A stretch of DNA of 64,000 bases from Streptomyces sp. F001 (GCF_004187715.1 NZ_QZWF01000003.1:310001-374000), one strand, 5' to 3'; positions 52,036 through 60,018 are shown, numbered from the stretch's first letter. Numbers and translations: made by a program. Notes: generated by a model not told the origin, from the letters alone.

Positions 52036-53267
52036 GCGGGAAGCGCGCCAACGGCGAGGGGTCCATCTACCCCTACAAGAACGGCTTCGCCGCCTACGTC
52101 TGGGTCACCACACCGGACGGTGACCGCAAGCGGAAGTACGTCTACGGCAAGACCCGCGAGGAAACCCACGAGAAGTGGATCAAGCTCCACGGTGAGGCCA
52201 GCAAGGGCCCGGTTCAGACCCGGCACCGCACGGTCGCGGCGTTCCTCTCGTACTGGCTTGAGTCCATCGTGAAGCCGAACCTCGCCCCGCTGTCGTACGT
52301 CTCGTACGAGGGCTCGGTACGGCTCTACATCGTCCCGCACCTGGGCGCGAAGCGGCTCGACAAGCTAACTGTCCGGGACGTACGGGAGTGGCTCACCAAG
52401 CTGGCCGGCATCTGCCAGTGCTGCGCGCAGGGCAAGGACGCCAAGCGGCCGAAGTCACGGCAGCGCTGCTGTGCTGTCGGAGAGTGCTGTGAGGCGTACC
52501 CGTCCCGTCGGGTGGTCCAGGCGGCGCGCGATGCTCTGCGGGCCGCGCTCACCCACGCCGTGACCGAGGAGGAGATCAGCAAGAACGTGGCCTCCCTGGT
52601 CAAGGTCCCCAAGCCTCGTCGCCGCCGGATCAAGCCCTGGTCCGTGGTCGAGGCGGGGCGTTTCCTCGCCGATTCCCTAACCCGTGAAGACCCGCTGTTC
52701 GCAGCCTGGGTGCTGGTGCTGTGCCTGGGACTACGTCGCGGTGAGGTCCTCGGGCTCACCTGGAAGTCGATCGATTTCGACACGGGTGAGCTGTACGTGG
52801 ATCACCAGATCCAGCGGGCGGGCCGTCAGATCCTCCACCGGGAGACCAAGACCGAGGAGTCGGACGACTTCCTGCCGCTCCCTGAGTTCTGCCTCAAGGC
52901 GCTCCGAATGCGCCGGGCCCAGCAGACCGGCGACCGGAAGGCAGCCGGCAAGCTCTGGCAGGACACCCGCGGCCTGATCTTCACGACGAAGTACGGGACT
53001 CCGATCGAGCCGGGCAACCTCACCCGCATGTTCGCCCTGCGGGCCCGCCGCGCCGGCCTTCGCGTGATCCCGCTGCGGAACACCCGGCACACGTGCAGCT
53101 CGCTCCTGGTCGCGCTGAAGGTGCACCCGAAGGTGGCCCAACGCATCCTCCGGCATTCGCAGATCACCATGACGATGGAGGTCTACGCCGAGGCGAGTGA
53201 GGAGGAGGTGCGGTCCGCGCTAGGCAAGCTGTCCGCTGCGATGGGCGGCACCCATTCCGGCGGCTGA
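52032..53267 (+). CDS. int: Tyrosine integrase of the AICE
   Basis: 411 aa from ATG 52032. N-terminal arm-binding part (GEGSIYPYKNGFAAYVWVTT), SAM-like core-binding domain with a Cys-rich insert at ~127-154 (CQCC ... RCC ... CC) and a catalytic domain: Arg236 (LGLRRGEVLGL), Arg352 (LRNTRHT; the usual first His of HxxR is Arg), His375 (LRHSQ) and Tyr385 (MEVYAEA). Recombines attP with the 3' end of tRNA-Arg. The tRNA begins 80 nt past the stop, the usual AICE order. Confidence 0.93.
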   Translation: MSGKRANGEGSIYPYKNGFAAYVWVTTPDGDRKRKYVYGKTREETHEKWIKLHGEASKGPVQTRHRTVAAFLSYWLESIVKPNLAPLSYVSYEGSVRLYIVPHLGAKRLDKLTVRDVREWLTKLAGICQCCAQGKDAKRPKSRQRCCAVGECCEAYPSRRVVQAARDALRAALTHAVTEEEISKNVASLVKVPKPRRRRIKPWSVVEAGRFLADSLTREDPLFAAWVLVLCLGLRRGEVLGLTWKSIDFDTGELYVDHQIQRAGRQILHRETKTEESDDFLPLPEFCLKALRMRRAQQTGDRKAAGKLWQDTRGLIFTTKYGTPIEPGNLTRMFALRARRAGLRVIPLRNTRHTCSSLLVALKVHPKVAQRILRHSQITMTMEVYAEASEEEVRSALGKLSAAMGGTHSGG

Positions 53268-53276
53268 CATCAGCCG

Positions 53277-53298
53277 TTGCTGTACTTCGCTGCTGTAC
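53277..53298. repeat. Right copy of the 22-bp att-arm repeat
   Basis: Identical to 25747-25768; located between the int stop and the tRNA terminator. Confidence 0.6.
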
Positions 53299-53313
53299 TC
53301 CCCCGAAACGCCG

Positions 53314-53339
53314 AAGGCCCCGGAGAGATCCGGGGCCTT
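53314..53339. terminator. Terminator downstream of tRNA-Arg (element-borne)
   Basis: AAGGCCCCGGA / TCCGGGGCCTT, loop GAGA. It can serve both int (+) and tRNA-Arg (-). Confidence 0.75.
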
Positions 53340-53340
53340 T

Positions 53341-53390
53341 GACCTGTGCGCACTCGGCAGGATTCGAACCTGCAACCTTCTGATCCGTAG
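53341..53390 (-). repeat. att site C within the intact tRNA-Arg
   Basis: 50 nt identical to copies A and B; right end of the AICE. Identity stops at the anticodon stem, which marks the limit of the exchanged segment. Confidence 0.88.
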
Positions 53391-53421
53391 TCAGATGCTC
53401 TATCCGTTAAGCTACGAGTGC
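53349..53421 (-). tRNA. tRNA-Arg (anticodon ACG)
   Basis: 73 nt. Acceptor GCACTCG/CGAGTGC with discriminator G, anticodon loop CTACGGA, T-arm GCAGGTTCGAATCCTGC. CCA is not encoded. The 3' half is supplied by the integrated element and keeps the tRNA functional. Confidence 0.95.
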
Positions 53422-53570
53422 TTGTCTTTGTTCTGTTTTCCCGCCGCTCCCGGCCCTTCCGGCCCGCTCGCGGCGACAGGAAGAACATTACATGACTGCC
53501 GCCGCCATGTGAAATCCGTTAGCCGTACCCCTTGTGACCTGCGGAAATGCACTCTGAGGGGGTGAAACGG

Positions 53571-53602
53571 CGAAGCCCCGGTCGGGGTGGACCGGGGCTT
53601 CG
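53571..53602. terminator. Terminator downstream of tRNA-Ser
   Basis: Perfect 13-bp stem (53571-53583 and 53590-53602), loop GGGGTG, 9 nt past the 3' end of the tRNA-Ser fragment. Confidence 0.8.
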
Positions 53603-53611
53603 GTGATCGCG

Positions 53612-53670
53612 CGGAGGCGGAGGGATTTGAACCCTCGATGGGCTTTAAGACCCAAACCGCATTAGCAGTG
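53612..53670 (-). repeat. att site: 3' half of tRNA-Ser(GCT)
   Basis: Reads, on the minus strand, from the anticodon loop (CTGCTAA, anticodon GCT) through variable arm and T-arm (GAGGGTTCAAATCCCTC) to acceptor CGCCTCC-G. The 5' half is missing; sequence beyond 53,670 is unrelated. It is the left boundary of a second integrated element. Confidence 0.88.
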
Positions 53671-53705
53671 TGCTGGGGTTCGTCCGGCCATGATCCGCTT
53701 CATCC

Positions 53706-53805
53706 GATGGCGACCCGTGTGCCCAGCTCAGCATGGGTAGTTGACCGATGGCGGCGGATGGCGTCCGAACGCGTCCGGCGCTCTTGGTGCCATCCGTGTG
53801 CCATC
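53706..53805. repeat. Repeated GATGGC/GCCATC motifs near the att site
   Basis: Three GATGGC (53706, 53747, 53757) and two GCCATC (53789, 53800) in 100 nt, inside the element and next to the tRNA fragment. Possible integrase arm sites. Confidence 0.4.
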
Positions 53806-53819
53806 ACCGTGCCGACAGC

Positions 53820-54101
53820 TCACGCCTTCCCGGAGCGCTCCGACGTGGGCGTACGGCGGGGCCGGCCTCCCTTGCGCGAGCGGCGTTCGGCGAGCTCGCG
53901 CTCCGCGGCGAGGAGGTCCGCCAGGTCCTCCTCAGTGCCATGCTCGCGCACCTGGGCACGCATGTGGTCCAGGAGGTCATTGGTGCGGTCGGTGCCGAGC
54001 TGCTCGCAGACGCGCCCGTACGCGTGCCAGAGCTGGTCAGGCACCCGGATCGGGTGCGGGGTGGTGTGCCGCTTCGGAGCGGCCCCCTGCTGCTCGGCCA
54101 T
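53820..54101 (-). CDS. Small basic regulator, probably ribbon-helix-helix
   Basis: 93 aa from ATG 54101. RHTTPHPIRVPDQLWHAYGR is a beta-strand-then-helix pattern typical of RHH DNA-binding proteins, followed by an acidic helix (EEDLADLLAAERELAERRS) and a basic tail (RKGGRPRRTP). It stands alone on the minus strand, divergent from the transfer operon, with three palindromes in between. Likely copy or transfer repressor of the element. Confidence 0.7.
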   Translation of the reverse strand: MAEQQGAAPKRHTTPHPIRVPDQLWHAYGRVCEQLGTDRTNDLLDHMRAQVREHGTEEDLADLLAAERELAERRSRKGGRPRRTPTSERSGKA

Positions 54102-54120
54102 CTGTCGCCCTCTCCCTTGC

Positions 54121-54199
54121 CCGTGTAGCGACACGGATTCTGCCATTTCCCGCACGACTTGTGTATCTACACGGTTTTAGCGGTACTGTGTAGATACAC
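54121..54199. promoter_or_regulatory. Three palindromic operators in the divergent promoter region
   Basis: CCGTGT-AGCG-ACACGG (54121-54136), GTGTATCTACAC (54161-54172) and GTGTAGATACAC (54188-54199), the last two followed by GG. They share GTGTA half-sites and lie between the RHH-like regulator and the transfer operon. Confidence 0.7.
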
Positions 54200-54223
54200 G
54201 GTTTGCGGCTCCGGAAACGGAGC

Positions 54224-54259
54224 GGCCCCGACCGGAGCTCTCACCTTCCGGTCGGGGCC
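54224..54259. terminator. Hairpin in the leader of the transfer operon
   Basis: Perfect 13-bp stem GGCCCCGACCGGA / TCCGGTCGGGGCC, 10-nt loop, 33 nt upstream of the first gene. Could be an attenuator or a barrier to transcription from the left. Confidence 0.5.
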
Positions 54260-54292
54260 TCACGGAACACCTGACACGACAGGAGAACCGCT

Positions 54293-54772
54293 GTGCTGAA
54301 CCTTCTCACGGCCCCTCGCGCCGCCCGTACCGTGCGCGGCCTGCTCGGCACCGTCGCCGACGCGGTCCGCTCGGTCCTCGCCCCGGCCGCCCTCGTCCAG
54401 GAGCAGGAGCAGACCGCCGCGCCGGACCCGGCCGACGTCTACGCCCCGGAGGAGATGCCGGAGACCGGCGTCATCGAGGCCGCCGCCGCGGAGTACGACC
54501 GCGCCGCCGACCAGGCCCGCCGCGCCGACCGCGGCAAGCGCGCCGCCCGCAAGGTCCTCGACCGGCTCCCCGCTGGCCTCTACGGCGCGTGGATCGTCGA
54601 GCGCGTCACCTCCTCCCGACAGACCGCCGACCTCGACGCAATCCGGGAGATCTTCAAGGCGAACGGCCTCGGGCCCGTGCCCATGAAGACCTGCGCCCCC
54701 TCGCTCAAGATCCGCCGCGCCGAGACCGTCCCGGCCTCCGCCTCGGCCGATGCCCTGGAAGTGGCGGCATGA
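54293..54772 (+). CDS. First gene of the transfer operon, hypothetical
   Basis: 159 aa, GTG 54293 after AGGAGA. An Ala-rich helix with amphipathic start (LTAPRAARTVRGLLGTVADA), a coiled coil (AAEYDRAADQARRADRGKRA) and an end with GLYGAWIVERVTSSRQTADL that looks like a small nucleic-acid-binding fold. No family recognised. Overlaps the next gene by ATGA. Confidence 0.7.
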   Translation: MLNLLTAPRAARTVRGLLGTVADAVRSVLAPAALVQEQEQTAAPDPADVYAPEEMPETGVIEAAAAEYDRAADQARRADRGKRAARKVLDRLPAGLYGAWIVERVTSSRQTADLDAIREIFKANGLGPVPMKTCAPSLKIRRAETVPASASADALEVAA

Positions 54773-54936
54773 CGTCGACCGCCCCAGCCCCGGCCGTCGA
54801 CCGCCAGGCCGAGGACGCTCCGCGCCGCCTGATCGCGGCGGGCATCATCGCCCGCCGCCTTCAGGGCCGCACGCTGCGCCTCGCAGTCACGGCGGCCGGG
54901 GTCACCGGCAGCCTCCGCCGGGCGGGTGGCCGGTGA
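54769..54936 (+). CDS. Small basic hypothetical protein
   Basis: 55 aa. RQAEDAPRRLIAAGIIARRL, QGRTLRLAVTAAGVTGSLRR: one basic helix pair. Coupled at both ends (ATGA before, GTGA after). Function unknown. Confidence 0.6.
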   Translation: MTSTAPAPAVDRQAEDAPRRLIAAGIIARRLQGRTLRLAVTAAGVTGSLRRAGGR

Positions 54937-55124
54937 GCGCCGTCGACGAGCCGCTGTACGGCGTAGCCGCTCGCACCGTCCGTGACCAGCTCCCGGCCGC
55001 GCGCGTGGCCCGGCTGCACCGGCTGTGCGGCGAGGACTACGCCCGGGGCGCGGCCAACCGGCGCGACGGCCAGGACGACGCCGAGCTTCGCGCCCGCGCG
55101 GCCGAGGCCGCCGCCAGCCACTGA
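54933..55124 (+). CDS. Small hypothetical protein
   Basis: 63 aa from GTG 54933. LYGVAARTVRDQLPAARVAR, LHRLCGEDYARGAANRRDGQ: helical, charged. Coupled to the preceding gene by a GTGA overlap, which decides the start. Function unknown. Confidence 0.6.
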   Translation: MSAVDEPLYGVAARTVRDQLPAARVARLHRLCGEDYARGAANRRDGQDDAELRARAAEAAASH

Positions 55125-55228
55125 CCGTCCCGGCCCGGTCCCGGAGGCCGGCGCATGCCGCCCGCCCCGGGGCCCGGGTCCGATCCCTCATCCTTCTCCG
55201 ACTTCTCCGACCGAGGGAGACCAGTTCC

Positions 55229-55810
55229 ATGCACGACCGCACCACCGAGCCCGCCGCCTGCCTGTCGGAGGCGGCCGAGCTCATCCGGGAGTTCAACCAC
55301 GTATCGCGTCCCATCGGGCCCGGGTGGGAGTTCCCGGGCCACGCCTATGACGCCCTCGGCCCGCTCGCCCGCCTGGTGGGCATGCTGCCGCAGGCCATCG
55401 AGCAGGCCATCCGCCCCGTGCGCCACACGTACGAGCACGGCCGCGTGGCGGTCGACGGCGGAGGCGACCCCGACCAGGCCATGGCCCGGCTGCTCAACAC
55501 CCTGGACAGGGCACGCGAGCACGCCGGACGCCTCGGCGCGGCGGTCAACGAGATGCACTCCGCCACGTCCCCGCTGGGCGTCGACCTGGAAGGCGTACCG
55601 GCCGACGAGGACAGCGATCAGGAGCACGACGAGGCCGCCGCCTGCGGGCGCTGCCGGAAGCCGTTCGACCCGACCGACACCCGGTTCGACGGGGCCGCCC
55701 AGTACGGCACCACCCCGTGGTGCCGGTCGTGCGTCGACAACTGCCACGAGGGCAGCGCGGAGCACGTCTGCGTGATCTGCGACCCGGCCCGCTACGGAGG
55801 TGCCCGGTGA
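55229..55810 (+). CDS. Zinc-finger protein of the transfer operon
   Basis: 193 aa from ATG 55229. A helical N-terminal region (AAELIREFNHVSRPIGPGWE, ARLVGMLPQAIEQAIRPVRH) precedes a C-terminal Cys cluster: CGRCRKPFDPTDTRF, WCRSCVDNCHEG, CVICDPARY (8 Cys, probably two zincs). It overlaps the next gene (GTGA). A DNA- or protein-binding partner of the transfer machinery is possible, not proven. Confidence 0.7.
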   Translation: MHDRTTEPAACLSEAAELIREFNHVSRPIGPGWEFPGHAYDALGPLARLVGMLPQAIEQAIRPVRHTYEHGRVAVDGGGDPDQAMARLLNTLDRAREHAGRLGAAVNEMHSATSPLGVDLEGVPADEDSDQEHDEAAACGRCRKPFDPTDTRFDGAAQYGTTPWCRSCVDNCHEGSAEHVCVICDPARYGGAR

Positions 55811-56940
55811 CCGAGCCGAACCGCCTCACCATCGGACAGGGCATCGTCCTCGGCCTCGCCACGCTGCCGATGATCGGCGCCGGTGTGGCCGGTGCCATCG
55901 GCACCTACTCCAACGTCGTCACCGAGTTCGGCCGCGCTGCGACCGCCGTGGGCGTCGTCGCCGCCGGCGAGGGCGTCACCCTCGTCCTCGCCCTGGTCAT
56001 GCTCGTACTCACCATGCTCGGCCAGACGGCACCCGCCCCGGTCCGCCTCGGCCTGTGGGCGGCCCCGGTCGCCGCCGCCCTCACCGGGGTCGCCGTGGCG
56101 GACACCGCCACCGAGGCCGTCGTCTACGGCGTCACCCCACTCGCCATGTGCGCCTCCGCCGAGGGACTCGGCCTGCTCGCCCGCCGGGTCGTCGTCTACC
56201 GCACGGGCGTCGACACCGAGGCGCAGCGGCGCAACGCCGTGACGGTGCAGCGGCTCGCGTTCCACCAGGCCCGCGCTGCCAACCACCCAGACAAGGACGT
56301 ACGCGCCCGCTCGTCGCGCGCATCATGGCGGCTCGTCAGCCGCGTCGGCGTCGGTGACGTGCAGCTCGGCGCCGACCTCGTCGAGGTGCAGCGCGAGCGG
56401 CTCCGGCAGGGCGCGGATGCGGCGCTGGCCGGGATGTACGCCGTTGCCTCCGCCCCGGCCGCCGGCGAGCGCCCGGCCGCGCCCGCGTACCAGTCGGCGC
56501 GCGAGGTCCTGCGCCGGAAGTTCGCCGAGATGGACCCGGCCGAGGCGATCCGGGTCGCCCATGATGCGCACCCGGATATGCCGCCGGCCGAACTCGCCTC
56601 ACTGCTGATCACATACGGGGTCGTCGTCGACGCCCTCGCCGTCGCCCTGGTCCTCGGTACCCGACCCCCGGAGTACGAGGTGCATCGGGGTGATGCGGCT
56701 GATGCGCCGCAGGTCAACGGGCTGGAGCCGGTCACGCTGGAGGCCGCCGTCATCGAGGCCGCATCCATCCTCGGCCCGGACGCCAAAGCCCGCGAGATCG
56801 CCGAGTACGTGGCCCGTCACCGGCGCCTAGTCGTCACCGAGAACTACGTCCGCACCGCCCTGTCCCGCGCGGCCAAGAGACAGGGCGAGGACGACCCGGC
56901 CGAGCCCCCCGTACGGAAGATGGAAGGCGGATACGCGTGA
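55807..56940 (+). CDS. Membrane protein of the transfer operon, Spd-like or conjugal transfer protein
   Basis: 377 aa from GTG 55807. Four TM helices in the first 130 residues (GQGIVLGLATLPMIGAGVAG, GVTLVLALVMLVLTMLGQ, LGLWAAPVAAALTGVAVA, VVYGVTPLAMCASAEGLGLL). A cytoplasmic part of ~240 residues follows, with RTGVDTEAQRRNAVTVQRLA and a C-terminal HTH-like end (AREIAEYVARHRRLVVTENY). The general layout (DUF2637-like TM bundle plus DNA-binding tail) fits AICE spread proteins. TGATG overlap with the next gene. Confidence 0.75.
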   Translation: MTEPNRLTIGQGIVLGLATLPMIGAGVAGAIGTYSNVVTEFGRAATAVGVVAAGEGVTLVLALVMLVLTMLGQTAPAPVRLGLWAAPVAAALTGVAVADTATEAVVYGVTPLAMCASAEGLGLLARRVVVYRTGVDTEAQRRNAVTVQRLAFHQARAANHPDKDVRARSSRASWRLVSRVGVGDVQLGADLVEVQRERLRQGADAALAGMYAVASAPAAGERPAAPAYQSAREVLRRKFAEMDPAEAIRVAHDAHPDMPPAELASLLITYGVVVDALAVALVLGTRPPEYEVHRGDAADAPQVNGLEPVTLEAAVIEAASILGPDAKAREIAEYVARHRRLVVTENYVRTALSRAAKRQGEDDPAEPPVRKMEGGYA

Positions 56941-57113
56941 TGCGCTGGCTCCTCCTCGGCGCCGTCCTCGGCGTCCTGCTGCTCTGGCCCTCGCTGCTCG
57001 GGGTCGTCGTCACCGTCGCCGCGGCGGTCGCCTCTCAGCCCGTGGTCGTGGCGTTCGCGCTCGGCCTCGCCGTCCGCCCTCACCTGCGCAGGCCCCAGAG
57101 GTGGACGCCATGA
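56940..57113 (+). CDS. Small two-TM protein
   Basis: 57 aa, ATG 56940. LLLGAVLGVLLLWPSLLGVV and SQPVVVAFALGLAV are TM segments; basic end RPHLRRPQRWTP. Coupled on both sides (TGATG, ATGA). Typical of short Spd proteins. Confidence 0.65.
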   Translation: MRWLLLGAVLGVLLLWPSLLGVVVTVAAAVASQPVVVAFALGLAVRPHLRRPQRWTP

Positions 57114-57427
57114 GCGGCGAGACCTCCCGGGCATCCCGCGATGCGGTCGAGGCAGCCCACCAATCCGAGACGTACGCGGTCGTCCTCGCAGCCCTCCGCG
57201 CAGCGCAGCAGCCCGCACAGGGCAACGGCTGCGGATGCCACCACGGGCACCAGGCGGCCCGGCCGCGCCGGTCGACCGGCCAGGTCCTCGCCATCACGGC
57301 CGGCATCTGCGCCGCGTGCACGGCAGCCGCGGCGGTGTTCCTCGCCGTCGCCGTCACCGCGGTCGCGGTCAGTGGCTCGGCCCTGGTGTTCCTGTTCGTC
57401 ATCCGCGAGCTACGCAAGGGCCGCTGA
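57110..57427 (+). CDS. Small membrane protein, Spd-like
   Basis: 105 aa from ATG 57110. A polar N-terminus with a Cys/His cluster (GNGCGCHHGHQAARPRR) precedes two TM helices (VLAITAGICAACTAAAAVFL, VAVTAVAVSGSALVFLFVI) and a basic end. The CGCHHGH motif could bind a metal. Last of the coupled small genes before the translocase, which starts 107 nt later. Confidence 0.68.
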   Translation: MSGETSRASRDAVEAAHQSETYAVVLAALRAAQQPAQGNGCGCHHGHQAARPRRSTGQVLAITAGICAACTAAAAVFLAVAVTAVAVSGSALVFLFVIRELRKGR

Positions 57428-57534
57428 CCGCCCGCCACAAACCCCACAACCCATGCCCCGGGGACAGCCTCCAGCCGCCAAGCACGGGCCGTCCCCGGGC
57501 TCCCGACTCCAGCAAGAGACAGGAAGCCCTCAGC

Positions 57535-59649
57535 ATGACCGACATCGCTCACCGCCCCCTAATCGACGCTGGGGAGATCCCGGTTCCGCTCGTCAAGGAC
57601 GGCGCTGAGGTCCCGTCCGTCGAGGATGTACAGGAGCCGCCGCGCCCTGTGGACAACCCCGACCTGCCCGCGCCGGGCGTCGTCGACTACCGGCGGCGGC
57701 CGATCATCGCGCCGTGGCTGACCAACCGCCGTGACCTCCTGGCCACCGTCGAGCGGGCCTCCGGGCGGGTGCTCTACGCGTCGCTCTACCACGGGCTCCG
57801 CGCGCCCTGGTACGGGATCCAGCTCACCGCCATGGCGCCACGCGGTGCCTGCCGGTTCGTCACCACCACGAACCGGTGGATGTGGGACCGCGAGGCCGCC
57901 CCGCTGCGGGACTGGGCCGTACGGCACGAGGACGTCGAGGAGTACATGCGCCTGGCCCGGCTGCGCGCCGGCCGGGTGCGGCTGCGTGGCCTGGTCGTCC
58001 TCGTCGCCGCGGTGTTCGGCGTCGGCTTCGCGCTGTGGCTGTACGTCATGGCGCCCGCGTTCCTGTACGCGTTCGCGTGCGGCGGCGTGCTCACCCTCGG
58101 CTGGCTCGGCCAGCAGCAAGACGCCCCGGTCATCGGCCCGGCCGTGCTGAAGACGGAGGTACAGCGGCTCACCAGCACGATCGTGCTGCGCGGCCTGGAC
58201 TCCATCAGCAACGCGAAGATCTCCGCCGCCATCAAGAAGGGCGGCGACATGGACGGCCTCCGGTTCACCGCCGAGATCGCCCGCTCCGGCCCCGGCTATG
58301 AGGCGCACCTGGACCTGCCGTACGGCGTCGTCCCCGAAGACGTCATGGAGCGGCGCGAGGCCCTCGCCTCCGGCCTGCGCCGCAAGCTGGGCTGCGTGTG
58401 GCCGTCCGGCGACCCCAACGAGCACCAGGGCCGCATGATCCTCTACGTCGGCGACCGGCCGATGAACGAGACGAAGAAACCGGCGTGGCCGCTGCTGCAC
58501 GACGGCACCGTGGACCTCTTCAAGCCGGTCGTGTTCGGCAACGACGAGCGGATGCGGAACATCACCGTGACCCTGATGTTCGCCTCCGTGGTCATCGGCT
58601 CCATCCCCCGCATGGGCAAGACGTTCCTGCTCCGGTTGCTGCTGCTCATCGCCGCCCTGGACCCGCGCGCCGCGCTGTACGCCTTCGACCTGAAGGGCAC
58701 CGGCGACCTCGGCGCCCTGGAGCCCGTGTGCCACAGGTACCGGGCCGGGGAGGAAGATGAGGACGTCGAGTACATCCTTCACGCCCTGCGGGAGCTGAAG
58801 GAGGAGCTGCGCCGCCGGGCCAAAGTGATCAAGTCCCTGCCGCGCTCCATCTGCCCCGAGTCGAAGGTCACGCCCGCGCTGGCCAGTGACAGGCGGTACG
58901 GGCTGCACCCCATCGTGGTCGGCGCCGACGAGTGCCAGGTGTTGTTCGAGCACGAGACGTACGGGGCCGAGATCGAAGCCATCTGCACGGACATCACCAA
59001 GCGTGGCCCGGCCCTGGGCATCATCGGCATGTTCGCCACCCAGCGCCCCGACGCGAAGTCCCTTCCCCCGGGCATCAGCGCGAACGCGGTGCTCCGGTTC
59101 TGCCTGAAGGTCATGAATCACCAGGCGAACGACATGGTGCTGGGCACCGGCGCGTACAAGGCCGGCATCCGCGCCACCATGTTCAGCCGCTCCGACCTCG
59201 GTATCTGCTGGATGAGCGGCGAGGGCGACGACCCGCGCATCGTCGCCTCCGCGTTCGTCGACGCTCCCCGGGCCGAGCTGGTCGTCGCACGCGCCCGGAC
59301 GCTGCGCGAGGAGTACGGCAACATCACCGGCCACGCCATCGGCGAGGGCCCCGAGGCGCGCACCGGCATGGACGTCCTCGGCGACGTCCTCGCGGTCATC
59401 CCGGCCGCCGAGGAGCGGGTGTGGTGCGAGCGGATCGCGGCCCGCCTCGGCGAGCGCTGGCCCGACGTCTACGGCGAATGGGGCGGCGCCCAGGTCACCA
59501 GCGCACTCAAGCCGTGGGGAGTCGAGACGGGGCAGGTGTGGGGCACGGACGACGACGGCGAGGGCCGCAACCGGCGCGGCATCACCCGCGCCGACGTTGC
59601 CGCCGCCGTCGCCCGCCGGGACGCCGACAGGGCCGCCGCCCGGCCCTAG
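57535..59649 (+). CDS. FtsK/SpoIIIE-type conjugal DNA translocase (TraB-like)
   Basis: 704 aa from ATG 57535. N-terminal ~140 residues cytoplasmic, two TM helices (GLVVLVAAVFGVGFALWLYV, FLYAFACGGVLTLGWLG), then the RecA-like motor: Walker A GSIPRMGKT (355-363), Walker B HPIVVGADE (Asp465), and a C-terminal winged-helix-like end (RGITRADVAAAVARRDADRA). Unlike the 457-aa TraSA of the first element it is longer and shares little motif context, so the two elements belong to different lineages. It pumps double-stranded DNA in mating. Confidence 0.9.
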   Translation: MTDIAHRPLIDAGEIPVPLVKDGAEVPSVEDVQEPPRPVDNPDLPAPGVVDYRRRPIIAPWLTNRRDLLATVERASGRVLYASLYHGLRAPWYGIQLTAMAPRGACRFVTTTNRWMWDREAAPLRDWAVRHEDVEEYMRLARLRAGRVRLRGLVVLVAAVFGVGFALWLYVMAPAFLYAFACGGVLTLGWLGQQQDAPVIGPAVLKTEVQRLTSTIVLRGLDSISNAKISAAIKKGGDMDGLRFTAEIARSGPGYEAHLDLPYGVVPEDVMERREALASGLRRKLGCVWPSGDPNEHQGRMILYVGDRPMNETKKPAWPLLHDGTVDLFKPVVFGNDERMRNITVTLMFASVVIGSIPRMGKTFLLRLLLLIAALDPRAALYAFDLKGTGDLGALEPVCHRYRAGEEDEDVEYILHALRELKEELRRRAKVIKSLPRSICPESKVTPALASDRRYGLHPIVVGADECQVLFEHETYGAEIEAICTDITKRGPALGIIGMFATQRPDAKSLPPGISANAVLRFCLKVMNHQANDMVLGTGAYKAGIRATMFSRSDLGICWMSGEGDDPRIVASAFVDAPRAELVVARARTLREEYGNITGHAIGEGPEARTGMDVLGDVLAVIPAAEERVWCERIAARLGERWPDVYGEWGGAQVTSALKPWGVETGQVWGTDDDGEGRNRRGITRADVAAAVARRDADRAAARP

Positions 59650-59739
59650 AACGGCCGCTAGACCTAGCGCCCGCCCCTGCTAGGTCTAGCACCCCCGCTA
59701 GCAGCGAAACCGGTCCCTGACCAGGTACCTAGCGTCTAG
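59646..59739. repeat. Dense CTAG repeat cluster (candidate clt/transfer site)
   Basis: Eight CTAG in 94 nt, beginning with the stop of the translocase gene. Includes a perfect inverted repeat GCTAGACCTAGC (59657-59668) / GCTAGGTCTAGC (59679-59690), then GCTAGCAG, CCTAGCG and TCTAGCAG. CTAG is very rare in Streptomyces DNA. Confidence 0.7.
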
Positions 59740-59793
59740 CAGGGTCCGGCCCCAGGGGGCAGGAAACCGCCCGGAACGAGGAGATGAGATCCC

Positions 59794-60018
59794 GTGCTGA
59801 CCGCTATGGCCACCGTCCTCGTCGGCCTGCTCGGCTACGTCGCGTTGTGCGCAGCCCGGCCGTTCGCCCTCTGCCGCAAGTGCGCCGGCACCGGCAAGAC
59901 CGAGCGCTTCGGCAAGGCCCGGACGTGCCCGCGCTGCCGCGGGAAGAAGTACCGGCTGCGCGTCGGCCGACGCCTCCACAACGCGTGGCACCGTACCCGT
60001 CAGGCTGGCACCCGCTGA
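59794..60018 (+). CDS. Small zinc-ribbon protein with N-terminal TM
   Basis: 74 aa, GTG 59794 with GAGGAG 12 nt before (a second GAG nearer). One hydrophobic helix (MATVLVGLLGYVALCAA), then DnaJ-type knuckles CRKCAGTGK and CPRCRGKKYRL and a basic tail (GRRLHNAWHRTRQAG). Close in type to the CxxCxGxG protein at 45,470 in the first element. It follows the CTAG cluster. Confidence 0.7.
   Translation: MLTAMATVLVGLLGYVALCAARPFALCRKCAGTGKTERFGKARTCPRCRGKKYRLRVGRRLHNAWHRTRQAGTR

Larger units (their letters stand above)
25613..53390. mobile_element. AICE (pSAM2-type integrative conjugative element) in tRNA-Arg(ACG)
   Basis: 27.8 kb between att copies B and C. The right third holds a complete AICE core in order: DUF1152, GntR, HATPase, GntR, SCO3933-type regulator, TraSA (FtsK/SpoIIIE), Spd-like proteins, RepSA (HUH), Xis and tyrosine integrase, ending at the intact tRNA. 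The left 18 kb is cargo with ISL3-, IS5-, IS701- and IS481-type insertions, a JmjC gene and a trypsin-STAND-TPR module. A nonsense codon in the DUF2637 gene may affect spread, not integration. Confidence 0.88.

Noticed and set aside
53571..53602. Hairpin as part of an att or origin site
   Set aside because: Lies just past the tRNA-Ser 3' end and is a plain terminator.
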